From Cerioporus squamosus (taxonomy: Eukaryota > Basidiomycota > Agaricomycetes > Polyporales > Polyporaceae): 16,678 bases of DNA. The position numbers and the translations under genes are program-made. Under the pieces are notes generated by a model. It saw nothing but the letters and a program-made list of their open reading frames with translations, made no database searches and was not told where the DNA came from. Shown in pieces: positions 1 to 8,627 of the stretch (positions within the stretch are counted from its first letter, which is position 1; each line of letters starts with the position of its first letter). The stretch lies in contig JABYQS010000625.1 of assembly GCA_022592435.1 (NCBI GenBank), forward strand, positions 1 to 16,678, written 5' to 3'.

Positions 1-839
1 GGCGGGGAGGCCGGATGATGGCATCTACCGTGACAGAACGGTCAACAGGGAGGGAATCTTCTGCAGAGGAGTATGTAAACAACTTCCCCGTGCCGTATGT
101 ATAGATGTGGTCGCCTTTTGTTTGCATCAATTGGGTATTATATGTGTATGTCGAAGCGAACTAACTCAAGTTATCGAAGTCGGACAGATCGTCATAATAA
201 ATCACCTCTCGGACAGGTTCAGTCCATCTTCGCGAAGGCACCAGTGAGTGTGCAACCTCTGGGTAGTACCCCGACGCTCATGCTCTGTGAGCCCACCCAA
301 AATTAGCCAGATATTGGACTGTACTGTCGGGTAGACTAGGACCAGGAATATATGAGATCGATGAGTCCTCGTCTCAGCTCGTCAACAATATGGGAGCGTA
401 CTCGCGGCCCGTAACCGCCCTGCGGTGGATACTCATGAGAATTTCCTACCACAATGACTCTAGGAAGGCACGCCTTCTGCTTACGGCGAGCTCAACCAAG
501 CTGATGGTTACGAGACTCCTAACGGATGATTTGAAGCCTGGGGAGCATGCATGGACCCAGAAGCGTCCGTAGATAAGGCTACAACTCCTACCTCGGCCAG
601 GCTCACGACGAAATTGCCCAATCTCCGTTGCCACTTGCTTCTGATGTCTTGGACAAGTCGCGGCCGTCAGCATACCTTGAATGCGCGCCCGACAGATTTA
701 AATCGGATATATGTTCGAACTCGGTCTGCGTCACTTGAACAAAATTGCATAACTCTGGCATGTAGACAGTCCAGGAACACGTGTCGGTCAATACTACGCA
801 TCGGTACCTCACACCATCCTCGGCTTCCGCACTCCAGTT
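1..839. other. No confident gene; 3' flank of DUF6534 gene
   Basis: Short ORFs on both strands overlap one another and none shows a recognised motif, a convincing chain of splice sites or consistent codon bias. A plus-strand ORF at 390-572 is moderately protein-like but has no donor or acceptor linking it to more coding sequence. The segment next to 840 is probably the 3' UTR of the minus-strand DUF6534 gene. I see no RNA gene or repeat here. Confidence 0.4.
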
Positions 840-2356
840 TCAAACGCTTCCTGAGTGCTCCTCCCGACCCATCGGAACCAGGTCGATGACATCCTTGGAG
901 GTATCGTGCGCCGGGTATGCCTCCTGGCTCACGTCTATGCGGATACCGCGACTTCCCGCAGGCATGGAGGAACCACCGATCGTCGTAAAGCTGTGCGTCA
1001 GTACTTCCGGTCGGGAGGCGAACGCACGGTTGTTGAGGCTGACGAGGAATGTGTTGGAGTAGACCTTCGGGAGGACCAGGGATCTGATAGACAGTTAAAG
1101 CAGTCATTGTAAAGGGCAGATTGTGTTGACTCACGGGCACTCGAACAAGAGATCGTTCTGGGGCGGCCGACTCAGCAGCAGCTTGATACAGAACGCTGGA
1201 CGGGACTAACCGTGCGAGTCATGAACAGAATTGCGTATACCAGGGCCACAGCCGCTGCAGTGTTAGTTCAGTCCCGTTTCGGAACCATTCATTAATGGTG
1301 TCCGTACCGGTCAACACTCCAGTCTCGACTACAAGCCGCACGAGTTTGTGTATCATCGCGTCCGTTTGCTTGATGCCGGTCCTCGAGCTGAGCAACTGCA
1401 AGATGGGTATATCAGAGGTGCAGACGCGACCATCCGGCTATGTTCAATACCAAGTATGTCATGCTTCCAGCGATGATAGCATCGACAACTGTAGCCGTGA
1501 TTAGGCCGACCTGAAGCGATTGTTAGCAGCAATCGCTACGCAGCCTGGGTAACGTACTGAGACTACCACGCGATTCAGACTCGCTTCGACAGCGTTGGGT
1601 TGGAATACGATAAGCTGCAGACAGCGTAAGCTAGAGTATGACCGTGGCGAGAGGCGGGGGAGCACTTACAACCACTCCTCCAGCAATCCCCAGCGCCATC
1701 TGAGCAAATGAGAGCTGTATCTGAAGTCAAATACAGTCGTTGGCCGCGGAGAGAAACTAACGTACGAATACGATAACTCCAGTAAGCACCTTCGAACTCG
1801 ACAGCATCCAGATCCTCCATGCGAAGAAGCACTGTACGACGAAAGAGACGACGGCTGTCATGATGGGGGCACTAAACCAGCTGTTGTGATAGGCCGTTAA
1901 GCTTTGAATACTCCCGTAGTCGTAGACGTAGATGTCGAAGTAGTTTTGTGTGATGAGGCCGACCTGGACCCACTCCCAGATGAAGGTTCCCCAAACGAGG
2001 AGCTGAGGAAACGGCGATCCTGCGGGAACGACGTGTAGTACATGTCTGAGGGGCATATGAGCATCATTAGCGTTTGAGTCGTAAGGCCTGCACTGACAGC
2101 ACTGAAGCGTGAGGACGCCCTGAAGTCCCCACATGAGGAATGCTCCCAGGAGCTAGAGAGAATGCAGAACGCTTGGCCATCAGTCCGGCACGAAAGTGCG
2201 ATGGCGGCTATGGACAGACCTGAGGTCCCGCCCTGAACGAGGCAATGAGAAAACATCCGCGACGATATAGTGTATAGGCGGTACTCACAGGAGTGTCAGA
2301 TTCGGTGGCAGCTGCGAGGCCGTCGGATCAGTTGCATTAGACGGTGCTGAAGACAT
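840..2356 (-). CDS. DUF6534 multi-pass membrane protein, 11 exons, apparent 1-nt frameshift
   Basis: Fungal integral membrane protein of the DUF6534 family (function unknown, about 300-350 aa, several TM helices). The minus-strand exons I infer are 2356-2289, 2232-2220, 2152-2098, 2045-1766, 1720-1670, 1614-1558, 1510-1451, 1395-1308, 1254-1211, 1157-1135 and 1083-840, about 327 aa once the frame is followed. Family hallmarks appear in order: LLGAFLMWGLQGVLTLQ (TM1), MYYTSFPQDR, WEWVQVGLITQ, TAYHNSWFSAPIMTAV, SRTGIKQTDAMIHKLVRL and, near the C-terminus, LPKVYSNTFLVSLNNR. Introns have good donors and branch points (GCTAATG in intron 3, TGCTAAC in intron 6). One 13-nt and one 23-nt exon are required. 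MYYTSFPQDR and LLVWGTFIWEW lie in different frames with no room for an intron, which implies a missing base near 2012-2015. The start at 2356 gives a short polar N-terminus before TM1. The family call is strong; intactness is uncertain. Confidence 0.8.
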
Positions 2357-2453
2357 AGTCAACGGCTTTCGTGTCGAGGAGAGTTGTGCTAGCTGTGCCG
2401 AGGGATTCAATTCGGTGCTTGAGGACACCTGCATGAGTGGTGGGTTGGGGCTG

Positions 2454-2459
2454 TATATA
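2454..2459 (-). promoter_or_regulatory. TATA-like box for DUF6534 gene
   Basis: TATATA lies about 100 bp upstream of the proposed ATG at 2356, reading on the minus strand. Position and sequence suit a core promoter element. There is no transcript evidence. Confidence 0.35.
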
Positions 2460-2546
2460 CGAGCATGTGGAAGAAGCACTGAGGAACATCGAACCTTATC
2501 CTCGGCGGACCAGAATCTGTCGAACTTGTGTTGAAGCACTGCTCAA

Positions 2547-3134
2547 TTAGAATGGCATACCGCTCTCGTACTCGAGGTTATTGAGACGCGCACGCATGAC
2601 TCGGAGGTCGGGGCGCCCACCTCCTCATGGCCTACACGAGTCAGTGGGTCTGCAGTTCGGATGCACTCACCATTTCTATTCTCATTCGCTTTTGAGTTGT
2701 CAAGGTCGAAGGGGCCGGGTTTGGGAGCGACGAAGATGATCTCGAGGGCGCGCATTCGCTGCATCGCCGTGTCCACACATAGATCGTACTAGACGCCACT
2801 CCATTGAAGTAAAGCTGACCGGGATATAGCGTTCTGAGGCCCTTTGCGAGATTGTCGTGGTCGTCGTTGAGATCACTCTATAAAATGTTCCCCATTCACG
2901 CCGTGATTCAGTGCAAAGTGATTCAGGCTCTGCAGGCAAGTCACTCACATCGGAGCAGGGTGTACCCCAGCGGCTGTTCCCAGTCGTAAATAGAGGCCCT
3001 CGCATGGGAAAGCCTGCACACGCCCTCGAACGCTGTTGGGAAAGTACCTACAGCCGCAGAAGAGCCTAACCATCTCACAGCTGTCAGATTGAGTTGAACT
3101 CCAGGTTTCGCGACAGGATGAAGAGGTGCTCACC
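2547..3134 (-). CDS. Unrecognised multi-exon protein (5' end not found)
   Basis: I do not recognise the family. The likely minus-strand exons are: one ending at 3134 (contains FDAVSWMGATMIAR), 3080-3052, 3013-2949 (PMRGPLFTTGNSRWGTP), 2877-2671 (SDLNDDHDNLAKGLRTLYPG, then MRALEIIFVAPKPGPFDLDN) and 2623-2547 (ends LNNLEYESGMPF, stop TAA at 2549-2547). Donors at 3133, 2948 and 2670 are good (GTGAGC, GTGAGT, GTGAGT) and the phases fit. Two links are weak. The intron 3051-3014 would be only 38 nt. Within 2877-2671, LYFNG and MRALEIIF are out of frame, which could be a 41-nt intron (donor GTGGCG) or a 2-nt insertion in the GTGTG stretch near 2774-2778. The 5' exon stays open to about 3375 but has no upstream ATG, so the start is unknown. 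No signal peptide or TM segment is evident. Confidence 0.45.
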
Positions 3135-3461
3135 TCGCGATCATCGTAGCCCCCATCCAACTGACGGCGTCGAACTCCTTTCTAACGCCGCCATTCTCGA
3201 TGTGTTGAGCGATGGGATGATCGACCAGGCGAGTGCGGAGGAGATACAGGGACTCGTTGCGCGTGCAAAGAAGGGAAAGTGAACGTCCTGTTTGCGTCCT
3301 GTATGTGACTGTGTATGGACTCACGCTGTATATCGTTGTATCGTTGTCCTTTCGCGGGCTGAGACTACGTGGCAAGTGATGTAAGGAGCGTGAGCTCTTG
3401 GGCCGACGACTGGGCTTGGATACGACCCGCCGACGCCAGTGACTTCAGTTGACCTCAATTA
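3135..3461. other. Upstream flank of the unknown gene; TTA target site at its end
   Basis: This contains the open 5' extension of the unrecognised minus-strand gene (to about 3375) and an opposite plus ORF (3094-3282) in the same codon register. From 3380 to 3461 it is ordinary flanking DNA that ends in TTA (3459-3461), the left copy of the target duplication of the adjacent transposon. Confidence 0.35.
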
Positions 3462-3545
3462 TTTGACGCCCTTAGTTAAGGTGGAAACCGTATAATTTGG
3501 GCCCTTAGTTAAGGGCGGCGTCTAATGGCCCAAATATTTGGGCGC
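3462..3545 (+). repeat. Left terminal inverted repeat
   Basis: The first 84 bp of the element match the reverse complement of 4174-4257 with roughly a dozen differences. It contains two copies of the palindrome-like motif CCTTAGTTAAGG, at about 3470-3482 and 3502-3515, possibly transposase-binding sites. Confidence 0.75.
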
Positions 3546-3740
3546 TCTCGTAAGATCGCAGGCGGCGAATATTGGCCAAATATTTCGTACGCAGGAAATA
3601 AGCCCAAAAGGCGACCTAAAAATGCACACAAGAGGATTGAACCTGGGCCTAAAGAAAGCACACAAGACACCATCCAACTAGGCCACCAGGGCTTTCTATG
3701 CCTGTCTTTACGAACATATATATCCCATCTGGCGTTCTGC

Positions 3741-3776
3741 GTACAATCATCTACGTTCGGCCGTAGATGATTGTAC
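3741..3776. repeat. Perfect 15-bp hairpin inside the MITE
   Basis: GTACAATCATCTACG (3741-3755) is followed by a 6-nt loop (TTCGGC) and its exact reverse complement (3762-3776). Stem identity is 100 percent, better than the element's own TIRs, which suggests either recent origin or selection. A transcript would form a stable stem-loop. Confidence 0.7.
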
Positions 3777-4016
3777 TTATTACTGAGGGTAAGTGTTCGA
3801 TACATGGAAAGAGTAAGTAACTGTATATATCGCATTGACATCAAGACTGTCTATTTGGGCTGGAATAACGACATGCACAAGCACCTTATGTATGGAAAAA
3901 TTGAATATAACAGTCAGTTGTAAACAGGATAAGATGATAGACAATGCGCATGTACTTAGCGGCTCGTTGAAGTGGCGGATTGCCATCGGGGACGTTGCGA
4001 TTCAGTACACTCAAAT

Positions 4017-4102
4017 AGTCCTATGGCGCAGTTGGACTAAGTGGTGAAAGTTCTTTATATGGTCAGTTAATCGCTGGTTCAATTCCCTTTGGGTGCATTT
4101 TT
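4017..4102 (+). ncRNA. Degenerate tRNA-like Pol III module with T5 terminator
   Basis: TGGCGCAGTTGG at 4024-4035 is a perfect match to the Pol III A box (TRGYNNARNNGG). GGTTCAATTCC at 4076-4086 matches the B box GGTTCGANTCC with one change. A run of five T at 4098-4102 follows where a tRNA 3' end would be. The spacing gives an 81-nt tRNA-like unit. The acceptor arms (4017-4023 and 4090-4096) do not pair and the T stem is imperfect, so this is not a functional tRNA. It could be a SINE head or a tRNA pseudogene captured by the MITE. Confidence 0.45.
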
Positions 4103-4173
4103 AGCTCGCTTTTACGCTTCTCTCCACCTGACGAAATATTTGTTGAATATCTGTCACGTACGATCACAGGAGA

Positions 4174-4257
4174 TCGACCAAATATTTGGCCGATTAGGCG
4201 CCTCCCTTAACTAAGGGCCCAAATGATTCGGCTTCCACCTTAACTAAGCGCGTCAAA
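4174..4257 (-). repeat. Right terminal inverted repeat
   Basis: Inverted partner of 3462-3545. It carries CCCTTAACTAAGGG at 4204-4217 and CCTTAACTAAG at about 4238-4248, and ends GCGTCAAA next to the TTA duplication. Confidence 0.75.
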
Positions 4258-4795
4258 TTATTTAGGGTAGCTGATACTAATGCCGACGCGCCACCTCTCA
4301 GACTCATGATTTCCGCGATACTCACTGACTCTCGAGGGCCGCGCGCTGCGGCTCTCAGTGTGGGATCTTCGCTTGCCCTTGAGGATCGCATCGCCGCCGT
4401 ACAAGTACACTGTCCGTTAGTACTGAACAGCCTCGACTTGGTCTCCGACATATCTGGCTTGCATGCACAGACCGTATGCACCTCGGAAAGCCAAGTGGAG
4501 TACATACAAAGAGTAGTCGACCAGGAGGGAGTAGGGAAATACGGAGGACAGAGTGACAGAGATCGAGGAGGTCACAATTGAAGGTGGTTACCTGACGGAG
4601 AGTCCCGACTCCGGAGTTACCAAGTGAAACCGCCACGTTCTGAGACAGCGAAGGACATCGACAGCGACAGTGCTTCTCCGCCATTGCCACGCGTTTGTCG
4701 TAGCAATTAGTAGTACTTATCAGAACTCAATCCCAGAGCATTGACTGGACAAAGACTGTAGTACTACGACATCCTAGATTGCGTCGCGCGAACAT
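4258..4795. other. Intergenic; no resolvable gene
   Basis: Overlapping ORFs exist on both strands (minus 4355-4690, plus 4306-4581). A plausible minus donor (CAG/GTAACC, near 4593) follows an ATG-started ORF, but no downstream exon gives a recognisable or continuous product and one minus ORF runs into the MITE terminal repeat. I see no gene that can be supported. The end of this stretch is the 3' flank of the minus gene at 4796. Confidence 0.35.
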
Positions 4796-5393
4796 CTACC
4801 CCTCCATGTCATCATCAACCCACTTCGGCGTAATAGCCCCCTTCAACCTCAACTTCCTGCCCTTACTAATTGGCTTGCCGTCCTTGAGCCTCGACTTCTT
4901 GACGTCGCTCCTACCGGGGTGACCTCTACCGATGTCGCCCGCGTCGCACGCCCCTGGGGCCACACCCTCCACGTCGCGCACGTGCGCCGCCGCCTCCGCG
5001 TCCGTCACGTCGACGAAGCGCACCGCGCCCCGGCCCCGCTTCTTCAGGGCCGCGAGGAGCAGGATGAGCTGGGACTGGGTGAGCCGGCTGAGGTTGCGGA
5101 AGGGCACGCCGGCGGGCCAGCGGATGAGCCGGATGCGGCGGCGCATGTAGACGTGGGCGTGGTACAGGGCGGGATCGTACCAGAGCGTGGCGGACTTGTC
5201 CTTTGTCTTGCTCACTGCGTGTTGCGTCAGCTCGTGGTGGGTTTGTTTGGAGGGTCGGGTGGAGAGGGGGAAGGAGCGACTTACCGATGCGCCTCTTGAG
5301 GATGCTTCGGACTTCACCGCGCATTTGCCCTTTCTCCCCGGCGTATTTGCCTGGTATGTTCGTCTCACCGGCTCGGCGCCGTCCACGAGCCAT
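4796..5393 (-). CDS. Small basic protein of unknown function, 2 exons
   Basis: Two exons, 5393-5285 and 5214-4796, are separated by a 70-nt intron (donor GTAAGT, branch GCTGAC, acceptor CGCAG, phase 1), giving 175 aa. The start at 5393 is the first ATG in frame and is followed by Arg/Lys-rich MARGRRRAGETN. The N-terminal third is basic, the centre holds WYDPALYHAHVYMRRRIRLI and SRLTQSQLILLLAALKKRG, and the tail has KGRKLRLKGAITPKW then an acidic DDDMEG. There is no signal peptide or TM helix. Codon third positions are strongly G/C in exon 2, in contrast to the flanks, which supports coding. I do not recognise the family; high Arg/Lys suggests a nuclear, ribosomal or mitochondrial protein, which is inference only. 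Confidence 0.65.
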
Positions 5394-6889
5394 GACGGGA
5401 CCTAGGCTCGTGATCGGTCAGTCGGGGACTGGATCCTAAAGAGTGGCACTGGACGAACCGAACCGTACGAGGGGTACAGGGGGGAAGACAGATCGACAGA
5501 TCGACGGCCAGCTCGCTGTCCGGCACCCTCCTTTTATCCTATGCGTGGCTTGACCGAGCTCGACGCACGGAGTTGATGCTGCAGAAAATATTCAAGAGCG
5601 AATGGTCAGCATACGCTGGAAGAACCACAGGCATGCACGGACCGACAGCGGCATCCCGCCACGACCCTGACGGCGGCGAGCCAGCCTTATGCGCCATGCC
5701 CGCCGTGATTCTGCGGCAGAACTTCGAGGAGAGAGAAGGGTGAGCGATTTCCCTGTCTTCTCAGGCCGAGCGGCCGAGGCTAGAACCGTCTTCTGGCTTC
5801 TATTGGTCGTTGGAGGCGAGAGGATACCACGGAGGACGATGATGCGTAGACGATGGCCATGCCGCCGTGCTCTTACGTAGGAAAGCTGACACGTCGACTC
5901 TGACTCGGACAGATGGCCGCGAGGGCGAAGAAGCCTGTGAGTTTGTTCGAAGACTGGAAAGAATGCGCCGACGGGGATCTTGACTCGCTTATCTTGCTGT
6001 ACAACGTCGTTATTTACGACAGGTGTGTGTCCAGCGTGAGGCTCGATTTGGTCCATATCGGTGAACCATTGGGTAAATCAGAGGGTGGACAGGCCCCGAA
6101 AACATTGCCTAAGAACAAGCAGAAGGTAGTGAGTATGACGCGACCATAGGAGAGCCGAAACTGACCAGAGGCAGCAACTTACACAGCCGCAAGTGGTTAC
6201 GTAGTCGAAGGCGAAGAATTTGTGACGCGAAGCTGCGGCAGCGAGGCTTCAGCGTGGACTAGCCGCTGATCGACATTGAGAAGCCGAATCGTCCGTCAAA
6301 AACTTCCAAGTCGCGCCGTCGAGAACGTAACTCTGTGCGTCCTCGTGTTGCCTAAATCCAGCCAGGACAAGAAGCTTGCATGACTGTACTTTCGTGACGT
6401 GGTTACATACGTCCTTGCGGAGAGTCTTCCTGAGGCTTCTCATGTTTCAAGCACACGGAGGTGCTGCGGGCGCATTACCGAGGTATGGCCGTGATCTCGA
6501 AGCGTGCGTTGACTGGAGGAGTTCTGCCTGGCGGTGACGAGGAGGAGTTTGCGGTCGAATTACACGCTTGTGATAGGCCTGTGCGAAGAGAAGAGTGTGA
6601 GCCGCGACCGTCGAGCCTCAGCTTTGTTCGGAAGACTATACGGCATGCGCCTTCCGAGCGGCAAGACACTGGCAGGTCTAACGTCTCGTCACATCGTGAG
6701 ATCGCCTCCGGGATCAAGGAACTGTAAGTCTTGCATTCAGTGCGACGGCGGAGAGATAGCTGAGGAGAGCGAATAAACGTGGACGGTCAACTCAAGGGCA
6801 AACATGGATGACGCTTGCGAATGGCGAGTTGGAATGCTTTACAAGAGACATATATCGCTACAAGTGACTAGAGATCAGCAACCACGGAC
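5394..6889. other. 1.5-kb stretch with only weak, unassigned ORFs
   Basis: Several protein-like pieces occur but I could not join them. On the plus strand an ATG at 5913 (MAARAKKPVSLFEDWKEC) follows an acceptor-like GGACAG, with possible donors at about 6035 (GTGAGG) and 6126. An ATG at 6485 opens an 80-aa ORF rich in Glu/Arg (LPGGDEEEFAVELHACD) ending at 6727. On the minus strand an ATG at 6443 opens a 64-aa ORF (KLLVLAGFRQHEDAQSYVLD). No family motif was recognised and the candidates conflict by strand. The stretch may hold one small unresolved gene, a decayed gene, or none. Confidence 0.35.
5530..5539 (-). promoter_or_regulatory. TATA-like box (GGATAAAAGG)
   Basis: On the minus strand GGATAAAAGG lies about 140 bp upstream of the ATG at 5393. 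It is a possible core promoter element for the small basic protein gene. Confidence 0.3.
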
Positions 6890-7939
6890 TTAGCGTACGT
6901 TCGACCCACCCAGCCCCGTACTCCTCCTCATCCTCCCCAAGTCCGACGGACCCTCTCCACGATCATCACTGTCGAAAACCCGCCTACGCGCTGCTCCGCC
7001 CCACCAAGATGTGCCTGACGGGGACGCAAATGGCGCCGTCCTGACGGGCCGCACAAGCCGCTCCGCCTCCCAGTCGTACATTCCCGGGGCGCGCAAGTAC
7101 TCGGTCTCCTGCTGCCGAGCCTGACGATTCATCAGGGACGTCCCTAACCAGCCGAGTGCTGCCCCAGTCCAGAATCCTGGCCTCCACCCGCCGACGTCCG
7201 CGGGACCCGCTTGGGTGGATGAGGGATACTTCGAGTAGGGTGGGGGCGCGTCGTGGGTGTCTGGATGCGGGCCCCCGCCTCCCGAGAACCACCCGGTGTT
7301 TGGACGGCGCGGAGGAGGAGGTCGGGGAGTAGTGCCGCGGTCGGGGTGTGTACGGGAGCGGAAGCAGGATGATAGAGCGGTGTAGAGGATGAACACGAGC
7401 ACCGCGACCCAAAGGAGCATGAATATGAAGGCAGCGGGATCTTGCATGAGGTCTTCAGGAGGATTTCAGTCTTCAACTCACTGGAGAGATAGAGACTGTC
7501 CAGTACGTACCGTTGAGCCAGCTCGAGAAGCGTGAGGGGTAGGTAGGATCGTCCCCACGACGCAACCCACTCGGGACCTCCACCAGACGATATTCCAGCC
7601 CACACGACCCTTGCATGGTGTGAGAAGGGGTCTCACTAAACCAGGGAAGAGCGTAGACTCACCTTTCAGAACATATGGATCTCCGGGTCCATCCCAGCCC
7701 TCGCACGAGACCTCCACCCTGCCGAATCGCAATGAGTCCGGAAGATCGGCCTCGCACTTCCAGTCGACATCTGTCCCGGCCCCTCCGAGGTTGGTGCAGC
7801 GGACGACTTCAGGCTGGTACAGTCTGCATGGCTTGCCAATGCAGGTGAGCTGAGGGATAGCGCTCCCGCGGCGCGAGGTTGTGAGAGAATCTTTGTAGAA
7901 CGTGAGCGATGGAATCCGTGCGAGCGCGATCCTAGACAT
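6890..7939 (-). CDS. SARAF-like store-operated calcium entry regulator
   Basis: Homologue of SARAF (TMEM66), an ER membrane protein that in animals dampens store-operated calcium entry. Exons 7939-7663, 7609-7511 and 7440-6890 (phases 1, 1) give 308 aa. The luminal domain shows the family signature: SLTFYKDSLTTSRR, PIPQL-like IPQLTCIGKPC, VVRCTNLGG, DVDWKCEADLPDSLRFG, VEVSCEGW, DPYVLKGSCGLEYRL. One TM helix follows (AAFIFMLLWVAVLVFILYTA, residues 128-147), then a Pro/Gly-rich cytosolic tail with NTGWFSGGGG. The ATG at 7939 gives no signal peptide although the family normally has one. An in-frame TGA lies just upstream, while TCTAG right after the ATG could be an acceptor for an unseen 5' exon (exon then starting at about 7931). 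The family call is strong and the start is uncertain. It is divergent from the F-box gene. Confidence 0.87.
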
Positions 7940-8627
7940 GCAATGTCAATGGCGAAGAGGAAGTAGAGAAATCCTCGAAGTCTTGTCGCCGAAGACAGTC
8001 GATAATTTTCGACTCCTGACGTGGCTCCGACGTGGCACCTCGTGGCAGATGCTTGGCCTACGGGATAACCTACTGATCAATTGCTTCAACTTCTTGTGCT
8101 CCTCAGTGGTAGTGTCAAGGTAGTATCGCAAGAACTCGGTCCTGCAGAAGAACACGAGCAAGAGAGGGAGATGGTTAAGCAACTGGACGCTGTACGCAGT
8201 GCTGAGTCACAGTGGGGTGAGTAATCATACTATCCGTGGGAACTTACGACGTACCAGCATCAATGGGCGCCAATGCGCCTTGTAAGTCGACGACCGCAAC
8301 CTATGACTCCTCCATTCATGTCGGTTTACGGAGCGGGGGATATACATGTGCGTGCTCAATGCGCCTGCTGCCAGTCATCCTATTCACCGACTCCGATGGC
8401 TTCATGAAGACTCGGCGAATGAATTCCCGAGGGCCGGCGGTAAGTAAGTACTACGTGCGATCGGAGATAGATGGACGGCAGGATGCTCACAAATTCACCC
8501 ATAGCGACTTACTAACTGTTCTTGACGGTACGCCTGTCTCGGAGGCCTGCAAGGCTGGGTCTCTATATGATGATGATTCTTCACATTCGTCTAGCGGTCG
8601 CCTTCCTCTGACCTGCCGACACTCAGC
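7940..8627. other. Divergent intergenic region with possible minus-strand exons
   Basis: This separates SARAF (-) from the F-box gene (+). On the minus strand two segments splice coherently: 8300-8248 (VAVVDLQGALAPIDAGTS) and 8141-8074 (TEFLRYYLDTTTEEHKKLK). They are joined by an intron with donor GTAAGT and a strong polypyrimidine acceptor TTCTTCTGCAG, and preceded by acceptor TCATAG. No start exon or continuation was fixed. They could be a small unrecognised gene or upstream exons of SARAF, though the phases fit SARAF only through a weak donor (GTTATC). The plus ORF at 8236-8631 begins with GTG and is not supported. Confidence 0.35.
8564..8570 (+). promoter_or_regulatory. TATA-like box for F-box gene
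   Basis: TATATGA lies about 60 bp upstream of the F-box protein ATG at 8628, a usual distance for a fungal core promoter with a short 5' UTR. Confidence 0.35.

Larger units (their letters stand above)
3462..4257. mobile_element. Non-autonomous TIR element (PIF/Harbinger-like MITE)
   Basis: This 796-bp element starts with TTTGACGC and ends with GCGTCAAA, flanked by TTA on both sides (3459-3461 and 4258-4260). The terminal inverted repeats extend about 80 bp (3462-3545 against 4174-4257) with scattered mismatches. Both ends share TTTGACGCSCTTAGTTAAGG and a GGGCCCTTAGTTAAGGG block, followed by CAAATATTTG. The interior is AT-rich and contains no transposase-like ORF: the 81-codon plus ORF at 3525-3770 begins inside the TIR and has no DDE-type motif. 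A 3-bp TTA target duplication is characteristic of PIF/Harbinger elements; I infer a MITE mobilised in trans. It lies between genes and interrupts neither. Confidence 0.75.

Noticed and set aside
2770..2812. Definite 2-nt frameshift in the unknown gene
   Set aside because: A 41-nt intron (GTGGCG ... GCAG, phase 0) explains the frame change as well, so the lesion cannot be claimed.
3094..3282. Plus-strand ORF ending in EEIQGLVARAKKGK
   Set aside because: It reads well but lies in the same codon register opposite the minus exon ending FDAVSWMGATMIAR, which has a good GTGAGC donor and continues into further exons. No plus-strand upstream exon was found.
4017..4097. A functional tRNA gene
   Set aside because: The A and B boxes are good, but the acceptor arms do not pair and the T and D stems are incomplete, so only a degenerate module is reported.
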